A DNA stretch of 64,000 bases. Source: Calocera cornea HHB12733 (Eukaryota > Basidiomycota > Dacrymycetes > Dacrymycetales > Dacrymycetaceae). This document shows positions 45,309 to 55,802 of this stretch, piece after piece. The stretch spans positions 62,001 to 126,000 of the forward strand of contig KV423961.1 in assembly GCA_001632435.1 (NCBI GenBank), in the 5' to 3' direction. Each line of letters begins with the position of its first letter. Positions within the stretch are counted from its first letter, which is position 1. The notes under the pieces are model-generated. The model saw nothing but the letters and a program-made list of their open reading frames with translations, had not been told where the DNA came from and made no database searches. The position numbers were made by a program, and so were the translations under genes.

Positions 45309-47606
45309 ATGACGCGGACCACCATGGTCGCTTCGCGCGCACCTTTCTGGGTTCTGCCTCCGCCCGTCCTCCTTGCGCTCACTACGTCCTCTTTTCGATA
45401 CACTCAAATGTCCCAGCACCAGCAACATATCACACGGAGCATTTCCCTCTCACAGGGAGGCATCCCCGACCTTTCGAGACAGTATCTTTCAGATCACGTT
45501 CTGAGACGACGATCGCAGAGACAGGCCCAAGAACTCCAGGTTGCCAGCGCACCGGACCAACCCCTCCATCCAACGACCGCGTCACCCACTCGTGTCTCGA
45601 TAGAACCTGTCTCTCCCACATTGGACGAAGATGACTCTCGGCTTACCGAAATCCTCCTCAATGAGGATCTGTCTTCCGTCGACCCCTCGCTCCTCGAGTC
45701 AGACAATACCTCAAGTGACTGTGCTTCCCCGCGCTCGGGGCAGTCGTCTCCGTCCACTTCTCATGAAGGACCGTCCCAGAGCGTTGCCGATATGGGACAG
45801 TATGCCGTTCAGAATCAGTGCACCTCTATCTATTGCGTTGGTTGAAACTGAGCCGCTGAACACATTACCAGACTTCTCGCCTTCCTCGCGGCTGAACGTG
45901 CTCACCGTCGGCAGCCTCGCATCCATCCAGTCCCCTCAGTCGTCTCCGCATCCAACCCGGCACTGAGTAGGTCTCACCACGACCTTGATTCACCGGTCGC
46001 ATCCGCTTCGTACCCTGCTGTTGTCGATCAGCACGTTCAGCAAGATATCACGCCTCCTCTGCAGGTTGCCGTGCACAGACCTTCTGCCGTTGACCAGCTT
46101 GGAACTTCATTTCCCGGGCCCACAACCGAGCGTTCTTTCACGTTACAGGGCTCTACTCCTCGAGGTGCTGCTCACTTCTCCTCTCCTCTCCCTTCCCGTA
46201 GAGAGCTGATATTTATCGCAGCGAACTCCTGCTCAGTTCTTCTTGTTCTTTTCGATGGATCGCCTCGCCAAGGCATTGTTTATGCCCGGGCTGGTATCCA
46301 CAAGAGCGACCTCCCGGATTCTCCTCCGATCGCGATGCTCCTTCCCCGAGTTCTACTGCCTTCTGCGGCTGTCCCTAGCCATGCTCTTGAACAGTTTTCT
46401 ACACCGCGGTTCAACCATTTTCACGTAGGGACGTCCACAGTTCCATCTGTGCACGGTCGCCACCCTTCGCCATTCTGGGACCTTCCTGGGCACCGATTTC
46501 TAGGCACGCTTCGAAACATTCTAAACGATTCGACGTCGACAAATGAACATATCGAACCCATGGACTTGTCCCTTCCCCAAACTCGCTATTTCCTCGAACG
46601 TCTCCCAGCGACCCTCCCATCAATCCTCTTCAATCGTATCGTCTATGTTATCTATCTTGTTGGCGAATCTCAGGACGAGGCTCAGCTGGTGGACACCTAT
46701 TCCACCCTACCGCCCACCATCCCACCATCCCAAACAGTTGCTCCTCAACTACAACCCCCGGCCGACGCGTCTAGGAGTCGGCACAACCCAGCTCCCGCTC
46801 GCACCCTGGCGTTGGAAGAACAGCGACCCCTCCCCAACAATCACGAGGCGCCGGTTTCGCCTTCTCCGTCGCCTTTTCCAGCCAATCGATTGGTTCAGCC
46901 CCGCTCCATAACTCTGTCCAACCCAGCCCCGAGCCGAACCATCTCGGCCGACCTCGTCACCGAGGCATACTTCCCTCAGCTTGGCCGCTATCTCGAGAAT
47001 CGCTTTCCTCATATTGTATCTGCATTGACCCGCCTGGATCCGGAAGCACAGCCGATGGCCCAAACGAGCTTCCTATGGTTCATGTGACGTGTGATCATGT
47101 ACAATGAAGTGTGTTCAGCGCTTGGTATGCCTTCCGCCAAAGCTACCGACACATACCGAGCCCCACCGGCCGACTCCTGGGATGGCGTTATCACAGCGGA
47201 CCATATCGCCGCATGGTTTGCAAACCACCAACTCGGAGTGGCACTGAGTCGACGCACGATGAACAATCACAAAGGGTGGCTCAATCGCTACAAAACATTC
47301 TGGGAACATGGACGAGCCCGATACCTTAACGAACGTAGCAACTGGGACTCCGAGGAAAACTCGACGGAACGTGGCCGTGCCGAGCTGCTCCTTCTTGGCG
47401 TGGTAGGGTACTCGCTTGCACAAACTCCTGCTCAACGCGCTCGAATTGTTGATGGCACGCCCAACGGTGAAATCATACATACGGCTGGCTGTTGGACAGC
47501 AAACAAAGTGCAGAGGCAGCTTGGTCAGCTGTTCCCTCGCTTTGCCCCGCCTCGATCAGTCGCTCTCGGACCTCAACGGCGCAGCGGCATCAGCAGTGCA
47601 CTCTGA
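45309..47606 (+). pseudogene. Second ORF of the integrase element, with an in-frame TGA
   Basis: ATG at 45309 leads into a Ser/Pro-rich disordered region. An intron with donor GTGCAC (about 45815-45868) joins VQNQ to LLAFLAAERAHRRQPRIHPV, and the frame continues through about 46071 to MAQTSFLWFM and then a TGA at 47085-47087. The very next codons are in the same frame (RVIMYNEVCSALGMPSAKAT) and run on to 47606 with good codon use, including DSWDGVITADHIAAWFANHQ, GVALSRRTMNNHKGWLNRYK. So one stop codon splits an otherwise continuous protein of about 700 residues. It is likely a nonsense mutation in a transposon gene; TGA fits a C-to-T change in CGA. I do not recognise the family. Same strand as the integrase, 106 bp downstream, so the two probably belong to one element. 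Confidence 0.55.
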
Positions 47607-47929
47607 TATACATTAGGACCTCCCCATCTTCACTGAATACGTAGTCTACCTCTACGTCAATACCCTCCCAATCTGATTCCGCTTTGACCTCTCTCCAGTC
47701 AGTACTCCCTGGCGTTTCACTGGATTACCGCTCTCTGTAACAGTTTACATGCTAATGAACGCGGGTTACCACTTCCACAATGCAAGACACCCACTAGCCA
47801 CCGGCAAACACCACAGGTAAGGCTACTTTGGTTTGGTTACCAGCAGTAAGACCCATTCACAGCGCTTTTCATACCGCACCCGTGGATCATGCGACAATGG
47901 CGGCAGCGCAACCAAACATGGTTTCAGGG

Positions 47930-48370
47930 CACCAAAGGCAGTTTCCAAGGGTTCCGTGCTGTTCCCTGCGATCTGCTCTCTCAGCCCAGACGGCAGCGTC
48001 TGGACCTTTGCAAACTCGGTTTTTGAGCTACGAAGACAGTTTCCGTTGGACGATTCGTCTCTCCTCAGTAACACACGGTTTGGAACCGCTTTCCTACCCC
48101 GAGGGCATATATACACCACCGGAACGGGCAACGGGGCGAGAGGCGGTTTCCCATCCAGTAAGACAGTTTTGCCTTACCCCTCCAGCACAGTGTGGCTGCT
48201 TCGCACGGCGCGGGCAGAGATGGTTTTGAATGATCAAAGACAGTTTCGTATAATACGATGACGTCGAACACAGCAAGCAGAACTGTGTGGGTGCAATGGC
48301 CCAGAGTGGGCCCGTCTTCAACCACGAAGACCGTTTTGGCTCTCACAGCGCGCTCAGAGAGAATAACGTT
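47930..48370. repeat. Repeat-bearing intergenic DNA, family AAGACAGTTT
   Basis: Strings of the type AAGACAGTTT/AGACGGTTTT recur at about 48033, 48161, 48237 and 48320. The strip from about 48205 to 48300 (gcgggcagagatggttttga, then agacagtttcgtataatacg) aligns with about 61240-61330 over roughly 90 bp, and the strip near 48290-48350 with about 61320-61370. The family is tandem-like at the other site. Confidence 0.75.
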
Positions 48371-49418
48371 GCTCGCCATCCCCTAATTTTCCACCTGGAA
48401 CATCATACCAAGACGTTAGGAGCCTTCGGCCGTTCTATGTTCTTATCATCATCATCAGGCAGGTACAGTATAACATGCATGACTACCTTCTCACAGGCTG
48501 CATCATCGGAGTCAAGAACTCTATCGGCGCCTTGAAAGTCGAAGGGAGCTCCTCAACAGTGCCAATTCGGCTTGGTATACCCTGGTATATTGCCGTATAC
48601 GCTCGTATAATCTCGTATTTTGTAGTATACTGGAGGATAGTGGGGCATGCGGGTGTGTACACTTGTTCCGGCATGTACAAGGTAGCACTCTGTGATATAT
48701 GACTGAAGATGACCTGAATCTTTGTTGCAAGGGACAAGGTCAAATGTGGGTTCAGAATGAGTAATACATAACTATTGGTTGTTTCCCTGCTCCATGCTCA
48801 ATCTAACGCAGTTTGTATTACAGACGATTTCCGCTAACTAGCATCAGTTTGTAAACACGCGTTTGCGGCTCCAAGACAGGTTCGGTGTATGCCGACAGAC
48901 TGCTTATGTGCCTGGTTTCTCTTAGCGCGCTTTTTGCATCACTGACACAGCCTGTTTGCATCACTGACACAGCTCTGACAGGCGTTCCGTTCCCAGCTTA
49001 AAGACAGTTTGACAATGGAGCGTAAAGACAGTTTGCGACTGTATGTTGGCCAATACTTAAACATCTTGCCATCGATCTCGAGCTTAATTCAAGTGCTGGA
49101 TATGCGTCTGTCATCCCAGATACTTGAAGACGAGAGCTAATGAGGAGAGGTTTCGAGTACCAATATGACAGGCAGTAAGGAGTTATATTAATGTAAACAA
49201 AGGATGCGGAAGGCACCTGGAAAAACTGAAAAGGTCCCGGTTTCATGCCGCAGTCGGAGTGTGAACTGTAGGAAGCGGAGTCATCCACACCCCATACACC
49301 TTCCTCTCACGTGACTCTCTGAGGGACGCGTCGTCAGCGGCGCGTTGCATACACGCGTCGTGGCTTACTGAGCTCTCCTTTCAGTGGAAAGTCCATACAC
49401 ACTCTCTGTTTCGAAGCC
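48371..49418. other. Intergenic upstream of F-box gene
   Basis: Besides the dispersed repeat, the strip at about 48998-49035 has two close copies of AAAGACAGTTTG (cttaaagacagtttgacaat, then gcgtaaagacagtttgcgac), 25 bp apart, again the AAGACAGTTT family. No gene seen. Confidence 0.5.
48476..48645. repeat. Dispersed repeat, copy A
   Basis: Related to about 53117-53285. Both contain catgac(t/a)(a/t)c, a ggctg(c/g)a strip, ccttgaaagtcgaagggagctcc-type or aagtccaagtcagctcc-type sequence, cagtgcc and then a run with several TAT-rich units such as ctcgtataatctcgtatttt. The right part consists of repeated (c/t)tcgtata- and ggtata-type words. It sits 770 bp upstream of the F-box gene at 49419. Confidence 0.6.
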
Positions 49419-51008
49419 ATGCATAGACTATGGTCCATCTTCGAACTTGTTCATCTGATTCTAGATGAACTCGACACGTCTCCAACTGCTCTCATCGCCG
49501 TCGCCTGTACGGCAAAGTATCTTGCTCATCCAGCGCTTTCCCATGCCTGGTGGACATTGAATGAGAAGAAGGTCCTCGCCCTTCACCGCATGCCACTTGT
49601 GGCACACTCGACCTGTTATGGAGTATGCTTAACTTTGGCTTCTCGACTCGATATCCTAAAGTCGTCTGTTCAGGGGCAGAGTCCCGCAAGCTTCTACCAT
49701 GCCTTACCTCAGCGCCTCGCGCTCGATCTCATCAACCCTAATAGCGCCCAGGTCATCCAATCCACGCTCCAAAACATCCTACGCCGTCCTCAGCCCATTC
49801 TGTCTCACCTATATTCCCTTCGCATGATGCTCAATAGTTCTGCTCATATCGACCTCGTATGCGAACTCCTCGACATACACAAGCACCTGCTAACTCGAGT
49901 CATACTGGACTTCGGCGAGAACAGCTACTCTGATGTTGATGTCTGCAATCTCTTAATGGCAGTGACTCCCATGGCACCTAGACTTGACAGCTTGGTCTTA
50001 ACAGGACTGCCATCGTTGTCTGCCCCAGGCTCGTTGCTCCTGGCATCCATCATCAGCGGCACGACAGAACTCGAGTGGCTCTCTCTCACTACCCCGAGTA
50101 TCGTGCCTGTGGTCCTACAGAGCCTAGCATCTTGTTGCAAACTCAAACGACTTCATATCATTGCTTCTGTGGAAGAAACTCCAGCCTCCGACATGCTCAT
50201 TCGGTGGCGACTCTCATCCCTACGCACTGTCAGCTTGAACACGACGGCACAAGAGGCAGCAACGGTTATTCAAGTTCTAGGGCCGTCTATTCGCACTTTC
50301 CAGCTCGAAATGATACTCTGTCCTTCCCAGGACGATCGAATCAAAGACCACCATCAGCTCAAAGGTATCATGCACATTATAAAAGATCGCCTACCTCTGC
50401 TTCAATACTTCCACCTCGCATTACGGAGATATCCAGACGATGACACCAGGATTCTGCATTGGGACGAGTTTACTCCGCTTCTGTATTGTGAACATATCGC
50501 CATACTCGATCTATGTGTATTTGCTCGTGGCCCGATCTACTTCCAAAGCAGCCACTTACGGGCAATGGCTCGAAGCTGGCCCCGTCTCACAAGCTTCTCA
50601 TGTCTTTCGCAAGATCCTACTCTCGATCCAAGCAGAATCAGTCATCGCAACTTTCATCGCTCGTTCCAAACAGCGCTCCAACGCAAAATCAGTGATCACA
50701 ACTTTCGTCGCTCGTACCAAATATCGCTCCAAAACCTTCTGGAGTTCTCAACTTCTCTTCCGCAACTTCGCAAGGTTCATATCGCCCACCTAGTCATCGC
50801 TTCTCCAACGGCAACCTTATCCTTGGGCAGTCCTCTCGAAACACTCATTATCGATAAGATCACCGTTCAGGACGTCGCTGAGGCAGCACTGATGATCAAT
50901 TTCTCGTTGACTGCAAAGGTGATACGGGTCACCGCCAAGGGGCCAGATGCTGCTTTGTGGCACAGTATCGGTAAGCATATTAAGGCCGTGCGGAAGGTCT
51001 GGCCGTAG
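49419..51008 (+). CDS. F-box-like / LRR protein, intronless
   Basis: A single exon of 529 codons, ATG at 49419 to TAG at 51008. The N-terminus MHRLWSIFELVHLILDELDT then LIAVACTAKYLAHPALSHAWWTL is an F-box-like motif as seen in many basidiomycete F-box proteins (hydrophobic first helix, then L-A-x-x-C-x-A-x-x, then W). The rest is leucine-rich with LRR-like runs (LDSLVLTGLPSLSAPGSLL, TTELEWLSLTTPSIV, KLKRLHIIASVEETPASD, SLRTVSLNTTAQEAATVI). It would act as a substrate receptor in SCF ubiquitin ligases; substrate unknown. A 51-nt exact-register tandem duplication is present near the C-terminus (50637-50738). A second F-box-like gene faces it at 51250-52846, tail to tail. Confidence 0.7.
   Translation: MHRLWSIFELVHLILDELDTSPTALIAVACTAKYLAHPALSHAWWTLNEKKVLALHRMPLVAHSTCYGVCLTLASRLDILKSSVQGQSPASFYHALPQRLALDLINPNSAQVIQSTLQNILRRPQPILSHLYSLRMMLNSSAHIDLVCELLDIHKHLLTRVILDFGENSYSDVDVCNLLMAVTPMAPRLDSLVLTGLPSLSAPGSLLLASIISGTTELEWLSLTTPSIVPVVLQSLASCCKLKRLHIIASVEETPASDMLIRWRLSSLRTVSLNTTAQEAATVIQVLGPSIRTFQLEMILCPSQDDRIKDHHQLKGIMHIIKDRLPLLQYFHLALRRYPDDDTRILHWDEFTPLLYCEHIAILDLCVFARGPIYFQSSHLRAMARSWPRLTSFSCLSQDPTLDPSRISHRNFHRSFQTALQRKISDHNFRRSYQISLQNLLEFSTSLPQLRKVHIAHLVIASPTATLSLGSPLETLIIDKITVQDVAEAALMINFSLTAKVIRVTAKGPDAALWHSIGKHIKAVRKVWP
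50637..50738 (+). repeat. 51-nt tandem duplication inside the F-box gene
   Basis: Two adjacent units (50637-50687 and 50688-50738), each 51 nt, encode SRISHRNFHRSFQTALQ- and KISDHNFRRSYQISLQ-like 17-residue blocks. The units share ATCA-GT-ATC-CAACTTTC-TCGCTCGT-CCAAA and then diverge slightly. The reading frame is kept. Confidence 0.9.
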
Positions 51009-51249
51009 CTCGAACATTGAGTCGCCTCTCTTTATGATCGTCATCCATGATCCCACCGTTGGTGGTCGACCTCGTGTGTCATGTAGTTATCATTACGACA
51101 TTATTTCCTACCGCCGTACATATCTGGAAGCTACATGTATCCACTCAGTTCATATATCCGCGATGTGAGCCTGTGTTGTGGTCCCTCGCTACAGTCATTT
51201 CAGAACCCACAGTGGTGCGCTTTAAGCACCATTCCTCCTGTACCCGTTG

Positions 51250-52846
51250 TCAACCTTGACGCCGGACGCGGTTTAGATGCCCTCGCGACTCCTCAACTAG
51301 CGCCTTCGCCGCAAGCCAAAGGTCTTGTTGCGCCGGATTCGCCACATCTATATGAAAGCGTGGCGCAAGGGTAGACAGTTGAAGAGCCGTATATTGCGCG
51401 TTCAGGAAGGTGCCGGTACCAACCTCTATTGTCACCTCCGGACCATCGCGGGGAGGGAGTGGATGGAGAGTCAATCCGTCCGCAAAGCATAGACGAGGCA
51501 ACCGAATGTACTCCACTTGTTGTCTCTGGGCCAGCCACTTCCTAAGTCCAGCGAAAGTGATCTTCGCTATCTTGTCATCGTTGGGATTCTTCGTCCAGTA
51601 TGAGCCGTTCCAAGTGAAATCTAGCTTCTTCAGGTCCGTCGCCCAGGGCAGCCAACACAGATCTTCATCCCGTAAATTGATAGGACGCGATCCAGTATAT
51701 GTCACTGACAGGAACTCGAGATCACAGCTGGTGAACATTGGAGTGAGCTCCTTCCACTCGAGCGCTGTATCACCGCAAGCCTTCCCGTCTAAACATATCC
51801 GCAGGTCCCGAACCTCTGAGACGGCGTCGCTCATGACTTGTGGAAGATACCCAGTAAAGATGCAGCTCTCAGCCGAAATGGAACACGTCATGTCCAACTG
51901 ATTGAGTTTAACTCCCGTCATGGCTTTCATAATACGAATGGCCGTGGAAACCGACGATGAGATTGAAACGGAGCCGAGACGTCCCATGAGCCGAGTGTGA
52001 TTCGTCTCTCTCCAGCGGTGAGCAACGGCAACATCGTCCGCCCAAATAAGATCTGGAGCATCGATAATACACAGTTTTTGTAAGGTCGGCCTGTGGGAGA
52101 GGGCGATCAAAGCCGATCTGCGAAGCACCTGTGCATCTAGCTGGACATCGTCTAACACTTTCGACAGAACGAAGAAGTCTTCGAGAAGATCTGGGTACAC
52201 GCTTTCAGACGGTGGTAATCCATGTAGCTTCAGAGTTCGGAGTGTTGATGCAGCGGCGCATATGCTATTGAGGAGCGACATAATCGAAAGACTCGGAGAT
52301 TTCGATCTGGCTTCACCAGGCAACGACGTAGCAGCAATGAACTCGGTGCTCGAGTTGATAAGTGGGATAGCCAGGTCGAGATCGTCGACCCTTTCCACGG
52401 AGAGGGTGATAGCGACCAGATGGGGAAGTATGGTGCGTATAGCATCTCTTCCGCCAAAGATCCCCAGCGCTGCGCGTATACTGGATGCACACGCAACACT
52501 TGTCACGTCTAGCGTGATCGACGAGATGAACCCGCCGCAGAAGAGGATCGGCGTGGTGTGGCCCTGCCTGGTGTTAATATGTCATCATTAACCACATACT
52601 CCCAGCGCTCACCTTGTTGCTTTGATTATGATGAATGTTTATGGAAGGGACCAGGACATCCGTGGAGATAGCGTTGGCCAAGTGGTTCAGCGTGCGCGCG
52701 TCGATGTGCTTCCAGATCTTCGGCATCACTTCGGCAAAGATGTATTTGCAGGTGCGGGGGAAGCTGAATGCCGTTTTCATATCTTCTTCCATGATACAGT
52801 CGACAAGAATAGCCGGTAGGCCGTCAGTTGAAAATAACGTATCCAT
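51250..52846 (-). CDS. F-box-like / LRR protein, two exons
   Basis: ATG at 52846 gives MDTLFSTDGLPAILVDCIME then DMKTAFSFPRTCKYIFAEVM and PKIWKHID, an F-box-like N-terminus. An intron (about 52570-52615) joins HHNQSNK to GHTTPILFCGGFISSITLDV in phase 0. The rest has LRR-like elements (STLRTLKLHGLPPSES, PTLQKLCIIDAPDLIWAD, LNQLDMTCSISAESC, DLEFLSVTYTG, DLKKLDFTWNGSYW). It stops at 51250. About 500 residues. It resembles the 49419 gene in architecture, with low sequence similarity. Function as in SCF ligases is inference. Confidence 0.7.
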
Positions 52847-52862
52847 CGGGTGTAATCGATGA

Positions 52863-53740
52863 GGAGATTGTTTAAGGAAGCACGTCGGCGTTGTGCTTTC
52901 CAGACGCGTCTCCCGGACGCGTCACGTCACTTGCCTCCGGCACACGTGTCGCTTTAGAGACGGAGTTGCCCAGTCGGGGAGAATGGGTGGAACTCGAACC
53001 GGATCTCCAAGGTCATTCAGTTATCTATTCACCGGAAGCTGTCTCCGAACTCACAGCCCGATCGCAGGACGTTATCAGTATTTGACCGACCTATGTTATC
53101 ATCATCAGCGGGGACGCATGACATCTATGAGTGCCCTCTCCCAGGCTGGACGCTATCGCCACCTCGCAAGTCCAAGTCAGCTCCCTCAGCAGTGCCGGTT
53201 CATCGTAGTCTACCCTGATATCTTGCGGTATAGCCTCGTATAAACTCGTATCTTCTGGTATAATGTTGTACAGTGAGCTATACGGAGGGACCCGGTCCTA
53301 AATCTGTCTCAGGGTGCTCTAATAGCTCTGAGCGGGTCTGATTGTAGCCTGGCCGAGGGGATCTCGGCCAACCCCATGACGAAGCTTGGTTCAGATTAGC
53401 TAAACATCCTTCTGCGAGCATTAATCTGCCCCTTCGGTCAAAGCTTTCCCAAATACAGTCCGTATGAAGGTGTTTTGAGCTTATCGCAGGAGAACGCAGT
53501 ATAATGCACTCAGATCAGTCGAAGCTTACAACAAGATGGGCTGTTTAATCTTCTGTTGTAAGGCGATTATTTAGGTAATGATATGCCATCGTGAGGGGTG
53601 CACCATGACAAGTTTTCAATGTGAAAGAACATCCAATGCATGCAGTAGCAAGCGACTGCTTCACAGTACAAAAGAGTGACTAGTAAATCGAGTGACCTAT
53701 GGGCATTGCCCCAGTGTACAGCATGTGAAAGTCGATATCT
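52863..53740. other. Intergenic with dispersed repeat copy B
   Basis: No gene seen. The segment at about 53117-53285 is the second copy of the repeat at 48476-48645. It has the same order of words (cagtgccggttcatcgtagt, then gtataaactcgtatcttctg). The rest is AT-richer than flanking genes. Confidence 0.5.
53117..53285. repeat. Dispersed repeat, copy B
   Basis: Related to about 48476-48645. The TAT-rich right part and the cagtgcc strip are shared. The two copies flank the pair of F-box-like genes at a distance of 0.3-0.8 kb, one on each side. Confidence 0.6.
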
Positions 53741-54453
53741 TCATTTCGTTGTCGTCGCAGCGTGTTCCCCAAGCAGCTTGCTTCCCTTCGTGGCGAGCTC
53801 GGCGAAAATCCCAGCCACGACATCGGACACCTTCAGGCCTTTTGCTTTGCAGTAAATAATGGCAACTGCTCAATAATGAGCATACAATCAATGCGGCCGA
53901 AGTAGAGCTGACCGAGGATGAACAGGAAGAGCTTCGTGTTGTTCTTCACTACTCCCTTGGTCCACCGCGAGAAGTGCTTGATGACAAGGCAGAAGAACGC
54001 AGACCACCAGACAAGGAGAAACCAGGTATACCACGGCCAACTGTATCCAGCGATCTCTTCCGCTGCCTCGGGATCGCGCTGGAACTGAGCAGCCAGCCAG
54101 CCGAGACCTTCCACAGCATCGCCCACGCCGTTCCTCAGGGCCAGAAAGCCGTCGCGGGTGTTCCCGAGAGGGAGGGCACGGCCAGCAGACTCGTCGACAT
54201 CGGTGCGCACGCAAGGAGGGTGCGTGTGGGCGGCAGGTGAACTGATGAGCTGCCCAGCACGCGTGTCCTGCTCGAGGCGCAACTCAGCGCGGGTGGGTGG
54301 ATTGGCCAGCACACGGGCGGGGTTGCGAGGGGGCACGACTGGCGTGGCAACCGGAAAAGGGAGCTCGGCGACGGGAGGTGGAGCGCGGGTAACCTCCTCA
54401 TCAATGTGGGGGCCGGTGGAGGTAGATGAGGCGCGCATGCGGGTCTGTGGCAT
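53741..54453 (-). CDS. Unknown protein with C-terminal hydrophobic segments
   Basis: ATG at 54453 begins MPQTRMRASSTSTGPHIDEE, a Pro/Thr-rich disordered region, then a hydrophobic part: WPWYTWFLLVWWSAFFCLVI and NTKLFLFILGQLYFGRID. A 41-nt intron (donor GTATGC, acceptor CTGCAAAG, near 53838-53878) replaces the apparent stop and leads to SKGLKVSDVVAGIFAELATK ending at 53741. One or two membrane-inserted segments near the C-terminus are likely. The gene starts only 37 bp after the stop codon of the next gene on the same strand (54490), so the two could be one gene with an unresolved intron, but the phases I can see do not match. No family recognised. A similar type of gene lies at 57587. Confidence 0.55.
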
Positions 54454-54489
54454 TGTCAGCGTGAGCCAGATACTCCTCCCGATGACGTT

Positions 54490-55383
54490 TCACCTCGAAA
54501 TGTCATCGAGGATCATCAAGGGACGGACCTTACGACCTTCCTCCAGCTCAAGCAGCTCCAACACCTCGTCCGCCTCCCTCTCCTGGCCCAACCCCTTGAG
54601 CTGGTACCACCTCTTCAGAAGCGAGAGCTTCATGACGTCGTGGTCGGTCTGGGCGAGCGGGGCGCCAGTGAGCGCCCAGGCGATCGCACGCCCGTGTCCG
54701 ACAACGGTGGTGGGACCGTTTGCGCTGTCCTGGGAGTAGATGCTGGGCGCGCTATCGATATCGACGGGCGGCAAAGACGTTGAAGGGTAGTCGTTCGCGC
54801 TGCTCGTCGTCGTGTTGTACATCTCGATGTTCTTGTCCTGCCGGTGTCCCGCGGTGCCGTAGTCGCTCTCAGTCTTTTCAATATCCTTGCCCTTGGAGGG
54901 CCCGGCACGCTTGTCGTCGTGCATTGTGGAGGGCCCGCTGATCTTCTTGCCGAGTTCGACGAGCTTGTTCGGTGCTGTCTTCTTCCACCATCCATGCTCG
55001 CCACCGTCCACTTTCTTCCTCTTTCCATCCCATGCAGCATCGATAACTTCATCCGTCATAACGTCGGCCACAACATCGTCCATACCTTCGGCCAAACTGA
55101 GCGCCGACATCGTCTCCGCTACCTTCTTTGTCGAGTTCGCGTTCTTGCAGGTGGTTGTGGTGGACGTAGTGGTGGTTGGAGGAGGAACCCGTACACGGGC
55201 TGCACACGAGGCATTTAGTGCCCGCAAATCCGTAGATATGCTTCCGTTGGGTTCTTCCCCTAATATGGCATTTGCCCGCACAGATAGAGGAAGAAGTCCC
55301 CGTCTCTCGGGCCAAGGGTGCTGTGCGGTCATCAGTTTGAAGGCGTCGAAGCCCAAAGAGAGGCTTACCTGGTGAAATATCAT
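54490..55383 (-). CDS. Unknown low-complexity protein
   Basis: ATG at 55383 encodes MIFHQ; a 60-nt intron (donor GTAAGC, acceptor ending CGCACAG) then joins to HPWPERRGLLPLSVRANAIL. Residues include a Thr/Pro run (PPPTTTTSTTTT), a Lys-rich part (KRKKVDGG) and a C-terminal helical stretch (VMKLSLLKRWYQLKGLGQER, EADEVLELLELEEGRKVRPL). It ends DDISR then TGA at 54490. It lies in the same orientation as the hydrophobic protein downstream, and head-to-head with the plus-strand gene at 55803 (420 bp between starts). No family recognised. Confidence 0.5.
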   Translation of the reverse strand: MIFHQVSLSLGFDAFKLMTAQHPWPERRGLLPLSVRANAILGEEPNGSISTDLRALNASCAARVRVPPPTTTTSTTTTCKNANSTKKVAETMSALSLAEGMDDVVADVMTDEVIDAAWDGKRKKVDGGEHGWWKKTAPNKLVELGKKISGPSTMHDDKRAGPSKGKDIEKTESDYGTAGHRQDKNIEMYNTTTSSANDYPSTSLPPVDIDSAPSIYSQDSANGPTTVVGHGRAIAWALTGAPLAQTDHDVMKLSLLKRWYQLKGLGQEREADEVLELLELEEGRKVRPLMILDDISR

Positions 55384-55802
55384 TACGAGGGCTGTCGCCC
55401 TCCATTAGAGATATCGCAAAGCTATTAATGGAGGAATTTGAGCAGAGGTTCAGCGATAACAGCGCGTTGTGAGGGTCGAGGAGCAAGTGGTAGCACAAAA
55501 CGCGGCATGCACGAGGCGGCGAGGCGTCGGGCGCTAAATGCACGTGATGCACAGCATCCTCCCTTACACATGGCTGACAGCGGAGCCAGATACCAAACCC
55601 CCTCTCCTCATTGTCAACGACCATATCCTCGTCGACTGAACTTCCAATCCTACTCTGCAGACTGACGAAGAAACTGTGATCGACTGGTGGAAGTGCTCGA
55701 AACAAGTAAGTAGTATCAGTCTCCTCTTACAACCAGCTCCGGGTCGTTGATCCTGGTGGCTTGTCTAGACGTACGACCGGTTTCGACCACAAAATATATA
55801 CG

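Noticed and set aside
43000..47800. Long terminal or inverted repeats for the integrase element
   Set aside because: I compared sequence near 43000-43350 with 47600-47820 and saw no convincing direct or inverted match, so boundaries are not called.
52975..53000. tRNA-like B-box string (ggaactcgaaccgg)
   Set aside because: No matching acceptor stem, A-box or anticodon arm at the right spacing.
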